Assembly: GCF_020360975.1 (NCBI RefSeq)
Contig: NW_025408679.1
Coordinates: 2,395,703 to 2,459,702 of the forward strand
Source: Hirsutella rhossiliensis
Taxonomy: Eukaryota; Ascomycota; Sordariomycetes; Hypocreales; Ophiocordycipitaceae
Direction: 5' to 3'
DNA length: 64,000 bases
The position numbers were made by a program, and so were the translations under genes. Shown one piece after another: positions 32,101 to 43,089 of this stretch. Under the pieces are notes generated by a model. It worked only from the letters and a program-made list of their open reading frames with translations. It had not been told where the DNA came from and searched no databases. The first letter of the stretch is position 1. Each line of letters begins with the position of its first letter.

Positions 32101-34400
32101 GCCAGGGCCATCTTGCCTAGAGTCAATGCACGACAGGGTCTCGTCAGCTTCGTCGCCAAGTTCATGAACAAGCTTACGGCTGAGCGTGACTGGTCTGCTA
32201 TGGAGATTAACCACCTGCTGCTCAGCCTACCACTCCAGCAAAGCACGAGGACTGTACGATCGGTTGACTGCCGCCCTCCTCAAGAGCAATGGCAGGCAGC
32301 TATTGTAGATGAAGCTGCTGATGGTATTCGGGCCTCAAGGAATATATATCAGAAATACCTCGCTCGCAACGATCAATGGGCGCAGTTGACCTACTTTGAG
32401 CTTCTCACCAAAGTTGACTTTACACGCCCGGCAGCCTGGCACTACTACAGCCGAGCCCTGACCGTGTGTTGAGCTATTTCCTCGGTACAAGGCCCTCCGC
32501 GGTAACGAGCAGTACGAGACTTTTGTCGTGTCAAGTTGACCCTCCACCATCCTCATCGCGACCCTCAGGAACTCAAAGAGGTAGATGGCGCCCTTTTCGA
32601 CACCTTCTCTGGGGCATACGACCATTGCTCTGCTGTCCACGACGTTCATCCAGACGACTACTACGGGGACCTCCCTCCTCCAGTCGAAGAGGAATTCCAG
32701 GAAGAACCGCGTAACGAGGAAGATGTTGCGGCTGAGGGTTGGGAAGAGCTTGCTGCAGTGCTTCCAAATCGTGGTCCAGATGAAGATGACATTGACTTAC
32801 TGGGGAATCGCGATTTTGACCTTGCTCACGATTGGCAGCCCTACATTGGCAAGTATCCGGATTTAGCCATTCTGGGGCATGACTATTGGAAGGAGCTTAA
32901 AGCTTCACACCCCCTAGGCAACAACCAAGATGATGTCCCTGATGGCCTCTTTGATCAGCTTAACGTCGAGCAGCGCACTGTGTTTGACCTATTTACTCGA
33001 CATCTTGAGAAGGCTCTCGACCCTCAACAGCCAAACCCGGCACCGCTCCTTGTGCAGGTAGACGGAGAAGGTGGCACAGGTAAATCCTTTATGATCAGAG
33101 CGCTCTGTGCACGTCTTGGGCAGCTATCTCCAACCTGCTTCGCTCGGGCTGCCCCTACCGGTGTGGCTGCTAATGCAATTGGCGGCGTTACACTACACTC
33201 CTTCTACGACTCCTCTTACCAAATCTTCAACGGAGCTGCCGTTGCTAGGCCCTACAGACATTGCCAACCTACAGTCAAAGCTACGCAACCTCCGCTACCT
33301 CATTATCGACGAGAAGTCAATGATTGGCTTGCGTACTTTTGGCTACATTGATAGCCGCCTCCGACAAATATTTCCCGAATATCAAGACACCTTTTCGGCG
33401 GCCGTAGCGTTTTGTCGCTCGGCGACTTCTACCAGCTTCCACCTGTTATGGAGAAGCCGCTCTTTACTACGTCTATGCTCACGGCTTTACCTGATATCAA
33501 TGGCCGCAATGCCTACCTGGCATTCGACAAGACAGTTGTGTTACGACAAGTGTTGCGTCAGCAGGGCGAAGAGCAGGCTCCTTTTCGCACTGCTCTTCAG
33601 AGCCTACGTATAAATGCTCCTACTGTCCTAGACTGGGAGCTGCTCTGCACCCGCGTCCAGGCCAATCTGACCTTAGCCGAGGTTACGTGCTTTGACGGGG
33701 CAGTACGCATCTACACAACGAATGCCCAGGTCCGCGAGTTCAATAGGGATCATATGGAACGCCTAGCTGTGCCTTGCATACAGGTTCGGGCAACAAATGT
33801 CGGTCCAAAAGCCGCCGAAGCTGACTCTATGACTGCTGGCAACTTACATAACCAGTTACCCATTTGCATTGGGGCAAGAGTTATGTTGACTGAGAACGTC
33901 TGGACTGATGTTAGCCTTGTTAATGGTGCACTGGGGACCATATATGACTTTGCCTATGAGGATCACGTACAGGATCCTCAAGCTCATCATCCCTTTGTCA
34001 TTATGGTCCGCTTCGATCGCTATACCGGCCCCCCTTATTTCGACGACCCTGAGCTAGCCAACGTCCAGCCTATCTTTCGCTCCTGGCGGGACTTCATCAA
34101 GGGTAGTATGCCCTGCTCTCGCACTCAGTTTCCTTGACAATTGCATATAGCATCACTGTGCACAAGGCACAGGGTGCTACGCTTGAATGGGTTGTTGCCG
34201 ATATATCCCATCGCGATTTCCAGTCTGGCCTCACCTACGTCGCCGTCTCGCGCGCCAAGACGTTGAATGGCATCATGTTTGATGCGTCCTTTGATCTCAA
34301 TGATATCCGGCGTCGCACGGATGGCTCTATGGCTGCTCGGGCTGCTGACGCTGCCCGGCGTGCTGGCCAGGTTGTGACTGCCCAGGAAGCATTGAATTGA
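29139..34400 (+). mobile_element. Degenerate Helitron (RepHel)
   Basis: Rolling-circle transposon. The coding parts are spread over several frames of the plus strand: an N-terminal CxxC motif (LCIQCHQFKQ, 29248-29277), Helitron_like_N, Rep with HUH, and a Pif1-family helicase. The exact 5' TC and 3' CTRR ends were not identified, so the limits given are those of the coding remains. Confidence 0.85.
29139..34400 (+). pseudogene. Helitron Rep-helicase protein, frameshifted
   Basis: The N-terminal CxxC zinc motif is near 29248. A possible intron is about 29323-29395 (GTTTAT...CTGCTAATC...CTAG). The Helitron_like_N domain is about 30614-31500 (LSLAFPTLYPTGQADF; LSSIVRFSSSLKGTRAYWGGQR). The HUH nuclease motif GSTHVHGLYW is at 31558-31587, and the Rep tyrosine motif NYLGKYCSKAEKQ near 32039. 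The helicase has Walker A GEGGTGKSFMIRAL (about 33064-33105), APTGVAANAIGG, LIIDEKSMIG, SLGDFYQLPPV, and the C-terminal ITVHKAQGATLEWVV with YVAVSRAKTLNG. Frame changes occur near 31840, 32040, 32460, 33230, 33410 and 34130. The protein would nick and peel single-stranded DNA in the nucleus. The gene cannot make it now. Confidence 0.9.
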
Positions 34401-35029
34401 CTGGTCATACATTCGCCTGCTTGCAGAAACTCTCAATGTGACAATTTGGCTCTCTTATGGGTCAGCAAAAACGGGGATGGGGTTTTCTCTAACTGAGAGT
34501 CTGAGCCATTTGATCATATGCACAGGAGCGAACAGGAGCCTTTTGGATGACGATTAATAAGGGGAATTGCTGGCTTGCTTGCAATCCTCTCCAAGCACAG
34601 CCTTCGTAGCACATAAATTTACAGCTTTGCTTACTCCTGTGACGGCGTATTCGGCGGCAACCCAGGTATCTTTCATGTAAATAGCGAAAGTCAGAGTCTT
34701 CCTTAGGAACCTCTTTCTCTCTTGTAGACAATCACTTTACCCAAGTCGCACTCGACCTTGTTCGTGCACTTGTACCGTCACATATTGTCTACCGACTACC
34801 CTTCCTCAATAGACCACTGTCCGCGACGTGACTATTGATTTCGATACCTCTAACCTCACCAAAACACCCTGCAACCAAATTTCCACCTAAACCACCACCA
34901 CCGCACCAAATTCACCAATCAACGAATCAGCAAACCAACAAACCAACAAATCACAATCGCAAAGTCAACTAAAACGTAACGAAACTGTCGAACGCCACCT
35001 GCACTATAGCCATCACCGTCAACAACCCA
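34401..35029. other. Non-coding spacer, probable Gypsy leader on its right
   Basis: No gene. The right half (34860-35025) is poor in G and rich in A and C (AAACCAACAAACCAACAAATC), as often seen in the untranslated leader of a retrotransposon ahead of gag. No LTR could be delimited. Confidence 0.4.
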
Positions 35030-37021
35030 ATGGCTACCGCTACCCCCACACCCGTCGATCGAGTGCCCCCTGCCCTCCTCAACGCCAGCAATACCGATGA
35101 AACGTTCCGAAATGCCTTTGTTGCTAACCCAGCCGGTCTCATGAAAGAAGTCTTCCTCGTATGCAATGCCGCATACAGTATGCAAGCGGTAATCGATTCA
35201 CTACGTGCCTCGACCACGACGACAAATAGGGCAATGGAGGACCTCCAAACCCGCCTAGAAAACACGCTCATTTCTAAAAGTGATGGAGACGCAATGATCG
35301 CCCGTCTTATGGCAGAAAATGAAGCGTACATAAAGATCATTCAGTCAAAGGAGCTTCACCGCACACCAGAACACCCTGATCCTGAGGCCTTCACCGGAGA
35401 GGACCCCACGCTTCTGCCGAATTTCCTCCAGCACCTCGAGTTGAAGCTCGAAATGAATAAAGATTGGTGGAACTCGGAACCTCAACGTATGGGATATGTC
35501 GTCTCATGCCTTAAAGGCAAAGCACATGACCAAGTCCGCTACAACATTAAAGATGGGGTGGTTCTCTTCGACGATGTCAATGCCATAAAAAACACCCTTC
35601 AGTCAGCCTTCGGGGATATTGACGCTAAAGCTACCGCCCAACTCAAAATCTTTGACATGAAACAAGGCCATAGATCCCTTACGACATTCCTCCCGAATGG
35701 TATGCCGTCGCCAAGCTCACCGAGTGGGATAGTGGGGCGCTCATTGCTCACCTCCGACGTGCCCTCCACGACAACGTTATCTGGAGACTTTCTCTCACTA
35801 AGGGCAAAGATACTCCTACCGAAATTAGTCAATTTATGGACCTTGTCCGTATCTGCGATAACGAATGCCGTCAAGTCAATGCCAATTACTTCTCTCACGA
35901 AGAGAGCATGCAAGTGGGCATTGATTGTGTAACGATGGGTATGATTTGTTGTATTCCGTTGTGTCTGTCCCTCTTGCAATGCCCTCTTCTAGGCTCCCTA
36001 TTTATATCCCTTGGTTCCCTATTGATATCCCCTTTTCAGTTGTATAGGTACAATATCTAGGAGGCTGGGCTCCTTTCCCCAGCCCCCCCTTTGCATACTG
36101 ACTTTCCCTAGTCGCCGAGGGCTCTTTCAGCTTCCCCCGTATATGCAGTCTCTCTACAGCCTGTGTGGCTGCCTAATGCGGTCTCCTAATAGTCTTCTGC
36201 AGCCTCAGAACTCTCTGCAGGCTGCCTTTCTGTCTAGCCCGTCGGGGCCCTTAGCTGTATACCCCTTATGGTCACCCCGAGCTCAAGATCTCAGACGTGC
36301 TTCGCGACAACTTCAAGAAAAACACCGACAACTCAGCAAGTCACAAAGCAACCTTACAACCCTCCACTACGCCACAATCGACGACCTCTAACGGCGGGGA
36401 TTCAATGGATTTGAGCGTCATCACCTGGGGGGCCAAAGATGTCGCCTCTGGTCGTAGACCCCAAACGGAAGCAGAGAGGGGCACGCAGAGCCTATTTCAC
36501 AGCGCATGGACTCTGCCATTGGTGCAGCTCAGGCAAACATCGTTCCCTCAATTGCGACACCGCACCATGGAGGACGGAAAAAGTGTAGTCTCCGACGGAA
36601 GTCGCCGCAGGAGACGCAAGAAAAAGGGCGATCTACTGCTCTCTTCTCTGGACACTAACCAAGCTCATTTGCTACTGCCTTGTAACCTAATCGAAGACAA
36701 TTCCACTCTGATTAAAACCGAAGCAATGCTTGACTCAGGTGCCACTGGAAAGGGTTTGTAGACGAATCCTTCGCGCACGCCAACAAACTCACGCTTTATG
36801 AACTACGAAACCGTCGCCGGCTGAACGTAGTCGATGGAAGACCCTCCTCGGCTGGCGATATCACTCATGTGGTGAAACTCAACATGGAAATCAAGGGACA
36901 CAGGGAGAAGATGCTATTTTACGTAACGAAGCTTGGGAAGTACAATGTCATACTCGGAAAACCCTGGCTGACAGATCACAACCCAATCGTCAATTGGAGC
37001 ACGAATGTGGTCACTTTCAAC
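35030..37021 (+). mobile_element. Gypsy retrotransposon fragment (gag-protease)
   Basis: The 5' part of a Ty3/Gypsy element. Gag starts at 35030 and the protease ends at 37021, where hAT sequence begins. RT, RNase H, integrase and the 3' LTR are absent. An LTR-like AT-rich block interrupts gag (35928-36275). Confidence 0.82.
35030..37021 (+). pseudogene. Gypsy gag and aspartic protease, broken
   Basis: The gag capsid domain runs from MATATPTPVDRVPPALLNAS through PEAFTGEDPTLLPNFLQHLE, WWNSEPQRMGYVVSCLKGKA and DDVNAIKNTLQSAFGD. A frameshift near 35690 follows; the continuation EISQFMDLVRICDNECRQVN reads in another frame. After the LTR-like insertion, gag resumes (ELKISDVLRDNFKKNT; SMDLSVITWGAKD) with a CCHC knuckle in a third frame (CHWCSSGKHRSLNC, about 36513). 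The protease shows the DSG-type active site AMLDSGATG (about 36727) and YNVILGKPWL. The frame is lost where hAT sequence begins at 37022. Confidence 0.85.
35928..36275. other. LTR-like insertion in gag
   Basis: Starts TGTAACGATGGG and contains TTTATATCCC, TTGATATCCCC and GGTACAATATCTAGG, so it looks like an LTR promoter and leader. It interrupts gag between SHEESMQVGID and the ELKISDVL part. The right end and the target duplication could not be fixed. A similar block sits at 49060-49465 in the other Gypsy gag. Confidence 0.4.
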
Positions 37022-38155
37022 CAATGCTCCTAATAGTGTGGCCAGTGCGTTTGGACCCCTCAAACTGCTCATTCAGTGCGTGTGACTTGGCCGCACTACA
37101 CTACCAGTGTGCCTGAGATGTTCAAACTGAACTATTAGTCTGTTCGTCACGGCCAAACTGAACTACAGTGCAAACTGTGGTCTACACTATTAGTGTGAAC
37201 ATATAGTCTGACATTTGGCATTGCACCCGTCGCACCTGCAAGGTTGCCTTCAAGTTTTCAGCGCCCTCACCGAATTGCCTGCCTTACCTGCAGCTTTCCT
37301 CGCCCTTTCCTGAATCAGAGGCTCAGACCCGGTACCGGTGGCTTCCGGATCGATATAGCGACACTGGAATCCATAATTAGACAATCTTCATCTGACGAAA
37401 CAGAAATCTTACCTCGGATGGGAGTATCAGAGCGCTCCGGTCCCAGGATCGTAGGCATTCCAAGAGATTTAAAGTTTCAATGTTCATAGATCCTCGCTGG
37501 TCGGTTACCGAAAGTTTGGCTTTGGAGAAGAGCCGCTCTGTCTCAGTAGACATAGGCGCAATCGATAGAAGGTCAATGGCCATCAAAGATAAGTTAGGAA
37601 CCGTCGCCGCTGCGCTGACTCTAACCACCATTTCAACGGATCCGATACCATCACCACAGGCTCGCGGCAATACACTTCGTACTCGTCGTCATCCATGTTG
37701 AAAATCGTAGCCTTTTGCTCTTTCATCCACATTTTGTACCCATTTGGTCGTCTTGCACTTGGCTCTTGTGCGGAAGCTGGTCGAAGAACAGGGCAGGGAG
37801 TGGTAGATTTGTATGCCTCCCTCCAGAGCTCCCCTACCCGAGCTTTAGCTCTCTCAATCCATTCATTCTTGTCGTCCCAAGTCTTCTCCATATATGCCCA
37901 CTTGAGGAAGGATTTAATACCGTCGCTGCTGAATAGACTGGCGAATCTTCCGTCAATTCGTAGTAGTCGGCTAATTTGGCCCATGTCGTCTCCATCATTG
38001 TAGCCAAGTGGGGGATGGTAGTGGCCTCCTTGGCCGCTTCAATGTGGTGCAAGAGATAGTCCATGGTTGGCAGAACGTCAGAGATGGAATTGCCGGTGCC
38101 TTCGTTGGCCATTGTAGCGTCGTGAAAAGGTTCGAGAAATTTGTGAATTTCAGCC
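37022..38155 (-). mobile_element. Second copy of the hAT left end (partial)
   Basis: About 99 percent identical to 1531-2664, by eye. The TIR starts CAATGCTCCTAATAG. It includes the hATC block (complement of 37377-37670) and upstream transposase sequence to AATTTCAGCC, where it switches abruptly to minisatellite. The differences from copy 1 are mostly single-base indels in runs (for example GTTTTC against GTTTTCC, and CTTTTGC against CTTTGC). There is no right TIR and no target duplication. Confidence 0.9.
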
Positions 38156-38545
38156 ATGCTGATATAGATGGCAACTCTAGAACGTAAGTATCTAGCCCGT
38201 GGTTGACGACGAGTCTTGACTGCTCGCAGTATGCTTATGTAGATGGCAACTCTAGATCGTAAGTATCTATCCCGTGGTTGATGGCCGATGCGGAGAATGC
38301 TTTGATCGCTGGCAGCATGTTGACACGACCGGCGACTATAGTAACTCCGATTCATTGTGGCGGCCCTGGCGGGTTTATTCGGCGAGTTTGAAACGCTTTG
38401 ATAGGTTACGGTAGGCAAGCTTCGGTCGTTGTATGGAGTTCTCCTCGGGAGTTTAAGCTCGGCCGACCGTTAGCAAGTTACTGTCTTTAACGTGTTACAA
38501 GATAATGGATGAAACGGTTATCAAGCTCATGCCGCTCTATGAAGC
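38156..38545. repeat. Minisatellite units plus MYND 3' flank, second locus
   Basis: Two units of the minisatellite of 1-1190 (GTAAGTAT at 38186 and 38253, with linkers AAC and ATC). The duplicated 3' flank follows (38286-38545) and ends in codons matching the MYND C-terminus (FIERHELDNRF against FIERRELDQPF). The order relative to hAT is the reverse of the first locus. Confidence 0.85.
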
Positions 38546-38819
38546 ACCAGAGACCCAAACAACTCAACCAACTCAGCGGAGGAACTCTATATTGAGTCAG
38601 TGAAGTAAATAGTAGGGGGTGACTAAATAGTAGACCAGTCTGGCTATTGCGTAGACGAAAAAAATGGGGTAGTGGCTGGTTAAGGCACGCAGCGCCGATA
38701 CCGCACAATTTGGTGAGCGCGTCCCCCTCCTTGACGCGCGAGACTATGACCTACCTAAATTTTCCATCGCCCATCACTTCTTCAAATTGAAGCTATTCAC
38801 ACCGTGATTTCTACTTGCA
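38546..38819. other. Upstream region of MULE B
   Basis: No gene. It probably contains the MULE promoter and left TIR, but I found no matching inverted repeat on the right side. Confidence 0.4.
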
Positions 38820-39522
38820 ATGGAGTCTTTGTTGAACAACACATTCCCTTCCTTCCAAGAGGCTCAGGCCGCTTGTGACGCTGTGGCACGAACATATGGG
38901 TATGCCCTCTGTGTAGCAGGAAAGAAGCCTAACGCAGCCAATCCTTCGTACGTTCACCTTCGCTGCTCAAAAGTCCGAAAATACGTCAACCGCGGCAATG
39001 AGGCTCTCGCCAAACGTCGCAAGTCAAGCACCCAGATGACTAGATGCCCCTTTCGCCTAGTCTTAAAGCTAGACCGACTCCAAGCCTCATGGGCAGTCTC
39101 CTGCTCGAGCAGCCTCCACAACCACCCTTTCATCGAGCCAATGGCTCATGCCAAATACAAAAAGGAGGTTATCTCCAAATACTTCCTTGAGATCATTCAG
39201 CTATACAATAATGGCCTACGGCCTGTTTTTATTATAGAGCAACTACGAGCACGTACTCACGAAGACCCCGAGCTTGCTGGCATTACCACAAGGCAGATAC
39301 ATAACGCCATTGCGCGGCATCGCCGTGATGAGCTCGCTGGCCGTACACCGCTTCAATTCCTCTACGATATGCTTGATAAATCCGACTTCTTCGTTCGGGA
39401 CACTCGCGATCCAGAAGGCCGCCTCTCTGCTCTCTTTTTGGCCCCTAAAAGCGGCGTTGAGCTGTTGCGTCAGTTCCCAGCCCAACCGCTTTAATATGCC
39501 TCTTCTGAATATATGTGGTGTA

Positions 39523-41731
39523 CCATGCACCACCACCCTTTCGCCAACCCCACCCTTTCGCCAGGCAAAAAAAAAAAACCACCACCAAAACTTAACTATT
39601 TCACTTACACACAACTTGACCAAAATAAAAGTTATTTGCAAATGGTTGCCTGGTGTAAATTTACAATTGATGTATCTATTGGATTTTAGGGCTTTTGACC
39701 GGCCTCCCCGATCGTGTGGTGCGCTGAGGTAGTATGGTTTCTTCTCTGACTTCAATAACTGAAGCAGCCTCCGATTCTGGCCCTGACTCCCCCGAAGAGC
39801 TATGGTTCACCACAACATGCTTCTTTTCGCTTCCTTTTTCTGGATTGACTTCTCCAGAGGCTAGAGCCTCGCTCAGAGTCATGAAACGTTTATTGGGATT
39901 CGGAATAGCCTTCCTCTTCTTCCCTCTCTTCAGGCGTGCCAGTTCCTCCTCCATGCCAGCAATTCTCGTGGCATGCGCCATTAACGTCTGTTGTTGAGTC
40001 TCAAAGCCTTTGGCTATCACGTTATACCGTCTCCGTGTCTTTGGTGTTTTGTTTAGCCCAAGATCGCGAATCTGGCGGCTGGTTTTTGGTGTATCATCCG
40101 AGCCAAAATACGGCGCCGGCTCCGGAGTCCTTTTTGGGCTGTCATTCCGCCTATCCTCTTGGATTTCTGGGTGCCGTAGAGCTTTGGCTCGCGAAATTGG
40201 CCAATTGCCAGTAACTCTCCAGCCGGAGAGTATATTCTTCTTCGTCATTCCCACTTCACGAGCCTTGGCGTAGGCTCTGATGAAATTGACCTTATCCATC
40301 GGAGCAGAATCAGTCAGGGAAGCGAACTTTTCCAACTCTCGTCGATATGCAGCTTTGGAGGCGTTGAATACTCCATTGTCCAATGGCTGGAGGCCGTGAG
40401 AGCAGTGTGCTGGAAGGTAGCAACAGTAAACGTTGTTCAAAAAGCATGTAGCCATCCATTCGTCCTTCGCTCCGTTAGCAGCGACCTTTGGCTAGGTAAA
40501 CAAAGACAGTACCGTTGCATGGCTCCCGTGGCCGTCTAGAATGATTAATCTGGCATTGGACTCCTCGGCAGGCTTGGTCTGGGGCAAATAGACTCTTTCA
40601 AGCCATTCAACACCAATGTGGTCATCAGTCCACCCGTTTGGTGAAGTTATGTAATGCCAGTTCGCTATCTTCTTGAATTCATGAAGGAACCACTGTTTTT
40701 GGAGTTCCTTTCCCTTGAATATTATGCCAGGAGTCAAGGAACGGCCGTCCGCAGTGATAGCTTCGATAAACGAAGTCCAATTTCGAGTTTGTGGTCCCTT
40801 GAGAAGAGCCTTTCGCTTTGGGTCCGCGCTTCCGACCACCAGGCTATCCAACCCTAACGAAGAGAGTCTAGTTAGTCAAATTTCGAAAATAAAGAAAAGA
40901 GAAATGGCGGCTTGCCAAAACCGATCATGATGCCTCCTTCGTCAACGTTAACAATGTTCTCAGGCCGAATCCAGCCGTACTGGCCCTCCTGACATCGAAG
41001 TACCAATGAACCGCCTTAGGCGTGAAGGATTCAAACCTATTAGCTTCCTGACGTCTACCGATCTTAGTCTTAAGGTCTCGGTGGCGCTCGATGAATCTGG
41101 CTACCCAGTTGCGTCCTAATTCTGGTTGTTCGCCTTGATGTCTTAACAAGCCCATGACGCAAGCGCGAATCTGATTGTGGGACGGAGCATATCCCAGAGA
41201 CTCCTGACGAAGAATCCAGAAAGCCAATTTATCTTCCTGATTCTTGGACAAACGCTGACCAGGCTGAATTTGCTCTTTCATGGCCGTCAGGCCGTTAAAT
41301 CTGTCGATCAGAGTCCTTCGAGGCACTCCCCATCTCTGAGCCGCTTGAGAGGGTGAACAGCCGTTATCGGTGATATCTAATATAGCCTCGGCCACGTCGT
41401 CTTCTGTATATTTCCAACGAGGCCGCGATGAAGGCATTTTATTGCGTTGTGAGAGACTGGCATGAGAAATGTTGGGAAAGAGCGGTGAGAATTTGGTGAT
41501 TAAGATGGTGATATTTCCTTGCAATGGCTTGCATACATCACGTGCCCCACGCAACTGCACGAGACCAGAAAAATGAATTCCAATCAATTTTATATCTATG
41601 AGAAGTGACCGCTTGCCAATAACTTCTATTTTGGCCAAATTCTGTATAAATGAAATAGTTGAGTTTTGGTGGTGGTTTTTTTTTTTTGCCTGGCGAAAGG
41701 GTGGGGTTGGCGAAAGGGTGGTGGTGCATGG
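39523..41731 (-). mobile_element. pogo-type element C with TA duplication
   Basis: TIRs of about 85 bp (39523-39607 and 41645-41731), with CCATGCACCACCACCC at the tip, a 12-A tract and two copies of CACCCTTTCGCCA. One substitution cluster separates the arms. TA at 39521-39522 and 41732-41733. Length is 2209 bp. It inserted in the MULE B coding region. Confidence 0.95.
39676..41437 (-). pseudogene. pogo-type transposase (element C), near-intact with two introns
   Basis: The start at 41437 (MPSSRPRWKYTEDDVAEAIL) gives a helix-turn-helix (CSPSQAAQRWGVPRRTLIDR) and a CENP-B-type domain (ELGRNWVARFIERHRDLKTK). One frameshift near 40990 separates it from PENIVNVDEGGIMIG (first catalytic Asp). Intron 1 follows (about 40855-40916 region: GTTTTGG...GACTAAC...TTAG). 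The next exon has LIILDGHGSHAT (second Asp). Intron 2 (GTACTG...GCTAACGGAGCGAAG, about 40471-40520) joins to DEWMATCFLNN and CSHGLQPLDNGVF (third Asp). The tail is charged, with KRGKKRKAIPNPNKRFM. Only one indel stands between this and an open gene. Confidence 0.88.
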
Positions 41732-43089
41732 TAACCCACACAAAGAAGACCTTCTCGATAGCTTCAGTCTTCTTGACCGGCGAGGCTGAGGCTAATTATC
41801 GTTGGGCTATAGCAGCCTTACTTACGCTGGCTACTAAAGAGGGAATTCCACTGCCCCGAGTTATTATCACAGACCGCGATTTGGCCCTCATCAACGCTCT
41901 TGCGAGCTTCAAAGAGCTAGAAGATACGACTCAATTGCTCTGCCGCTGGCATGTCAATAAGAATGTTCTTGCTAAATGCAAGGCCTATTTTCCTAAGGCC
42001 ACAAGGAACGCCCAGGGCCAGATCGAACGTGCCCCAAGCTTCACATCGTTCCTTCAAGACCGGGGGAAATTAATTAGCTCAGAGGATGTGAATAGCTTCA
42101 ACCAGCGCCTCCAGCAGTACAAGGTAGCTCACCCAGCCGCTGCTGTGCGCTATACGCTACAAACATGGCTCGAGCCTTGGAAGGAAAAGCTCGTCACTTG
42201 CTTCGTCAACCAGCATCGCCACTTTGGTCATACAACTACCTCAGTCGTTGAGGGTCTACATTCCTCGATGAAGCGGTTCCTTTGGTCTTCAACAGGGGAT
42301 CTCACAACCGTCTTCAAGAAATTCGCTGCCTTCTGGGCTCATCAGGCCTCTGAAATTGAGGCTATTCGACGTCACGATGTGCACAAAATCAGCTCCTTTA
42401 TGCTCAAAGACCTGTATCTCACGGTGCGCGAGAGGGTGTCATCTCGGGCCCTTACCCTTGTTGCTGAACAACACAACACAATTCGATCAAATCTACTCCG
42501 TACGCACAAAGAAGCTAGTGAAGCCGTCAGGCTGCTGCCCTTGTAGCTTCAACATCAGCATGGGCCCGCCGTGCCGCCACCTTCTCTTCAAGCGGCTTGA
42601 AGAGCCAGTCAAAGAGAGGGCTTCGTTGCGGCTTGATGACTTTGATGTCTTTTGGCACGTACAACAAGCACCCATCTACACAGGCTTCAAAGCGCCATTT
42701 GAGCCGCTTGTTGTGCGTGGCAAAGGCAGACCCAAGGGCGCACTTAACCTCGAGAACACACGCAGTACGAGACGAGACCCCTCCGCATACGAGATCGTGG
42801 AAGGCATCGAACGCAGCGAGGCCACGAAGGCGCCGCCGCCGCCGCCACCGTCAACGGCGCCGCCAGCCTTTTACTACAGGCGGCTTGGCGTACCCCGCCA
42901 GTCACTAGAAGAACCCCAAGGGCCACCGCTGCCATCCTGTCTCGCTTTTTAATGTATTCAAAGACCGCTAATGACGCAAGCCGGGCATTCGTTTGTTGTC
43001 AAATAACCGTTGGCAACATCGGTGCAAACAGACCTCGTACGAGTGACCGGAAGCCAGGCAATATGAGTTGTGTTATTCGCCAGACGCAA

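Larger units (their letters stand above)
38820..42952 (+). mobile_element. MULE B, split by pogo C
   Basis: Transposase coding remains on both sides of a complete pogo element (39523-41731). The TIRs were not identified. The limits given are those of the coding sequence. Confidence 0.8.
38820..42952 (+). pseudogene. MULE transposase (element B), interrupted and internally deleted
   Basis: N-terminal FAR1-type zinc domain: MESLLNNTFPSFQEAQAACD, TRCPFRLVLK, SSLHNHPF. Next come TRQIHNAIARHRRDELAGRT and LFLAPKSGVELLRQFPAQ. The segment that should hold the first catalytic Asp (DxTYKT type) is missing between QFPAQ and MPLLNICGV (39474-39495), with a frame change. Pogo C then sits in the codons after ICGV, and the frame resumes THTKKTFSIASVFLTGEAEAN. 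The second Asp (IITDRDLALINAL), CRWHVNKN, the Glu region (GHTTTSVVEGLHSSMK) and a SWIM motif in another frame (CSCSFNISMGPPCRHLLF, 42535-42590) are present. It was dead before, or became dead through, the deletion. Confidence 0.88.
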
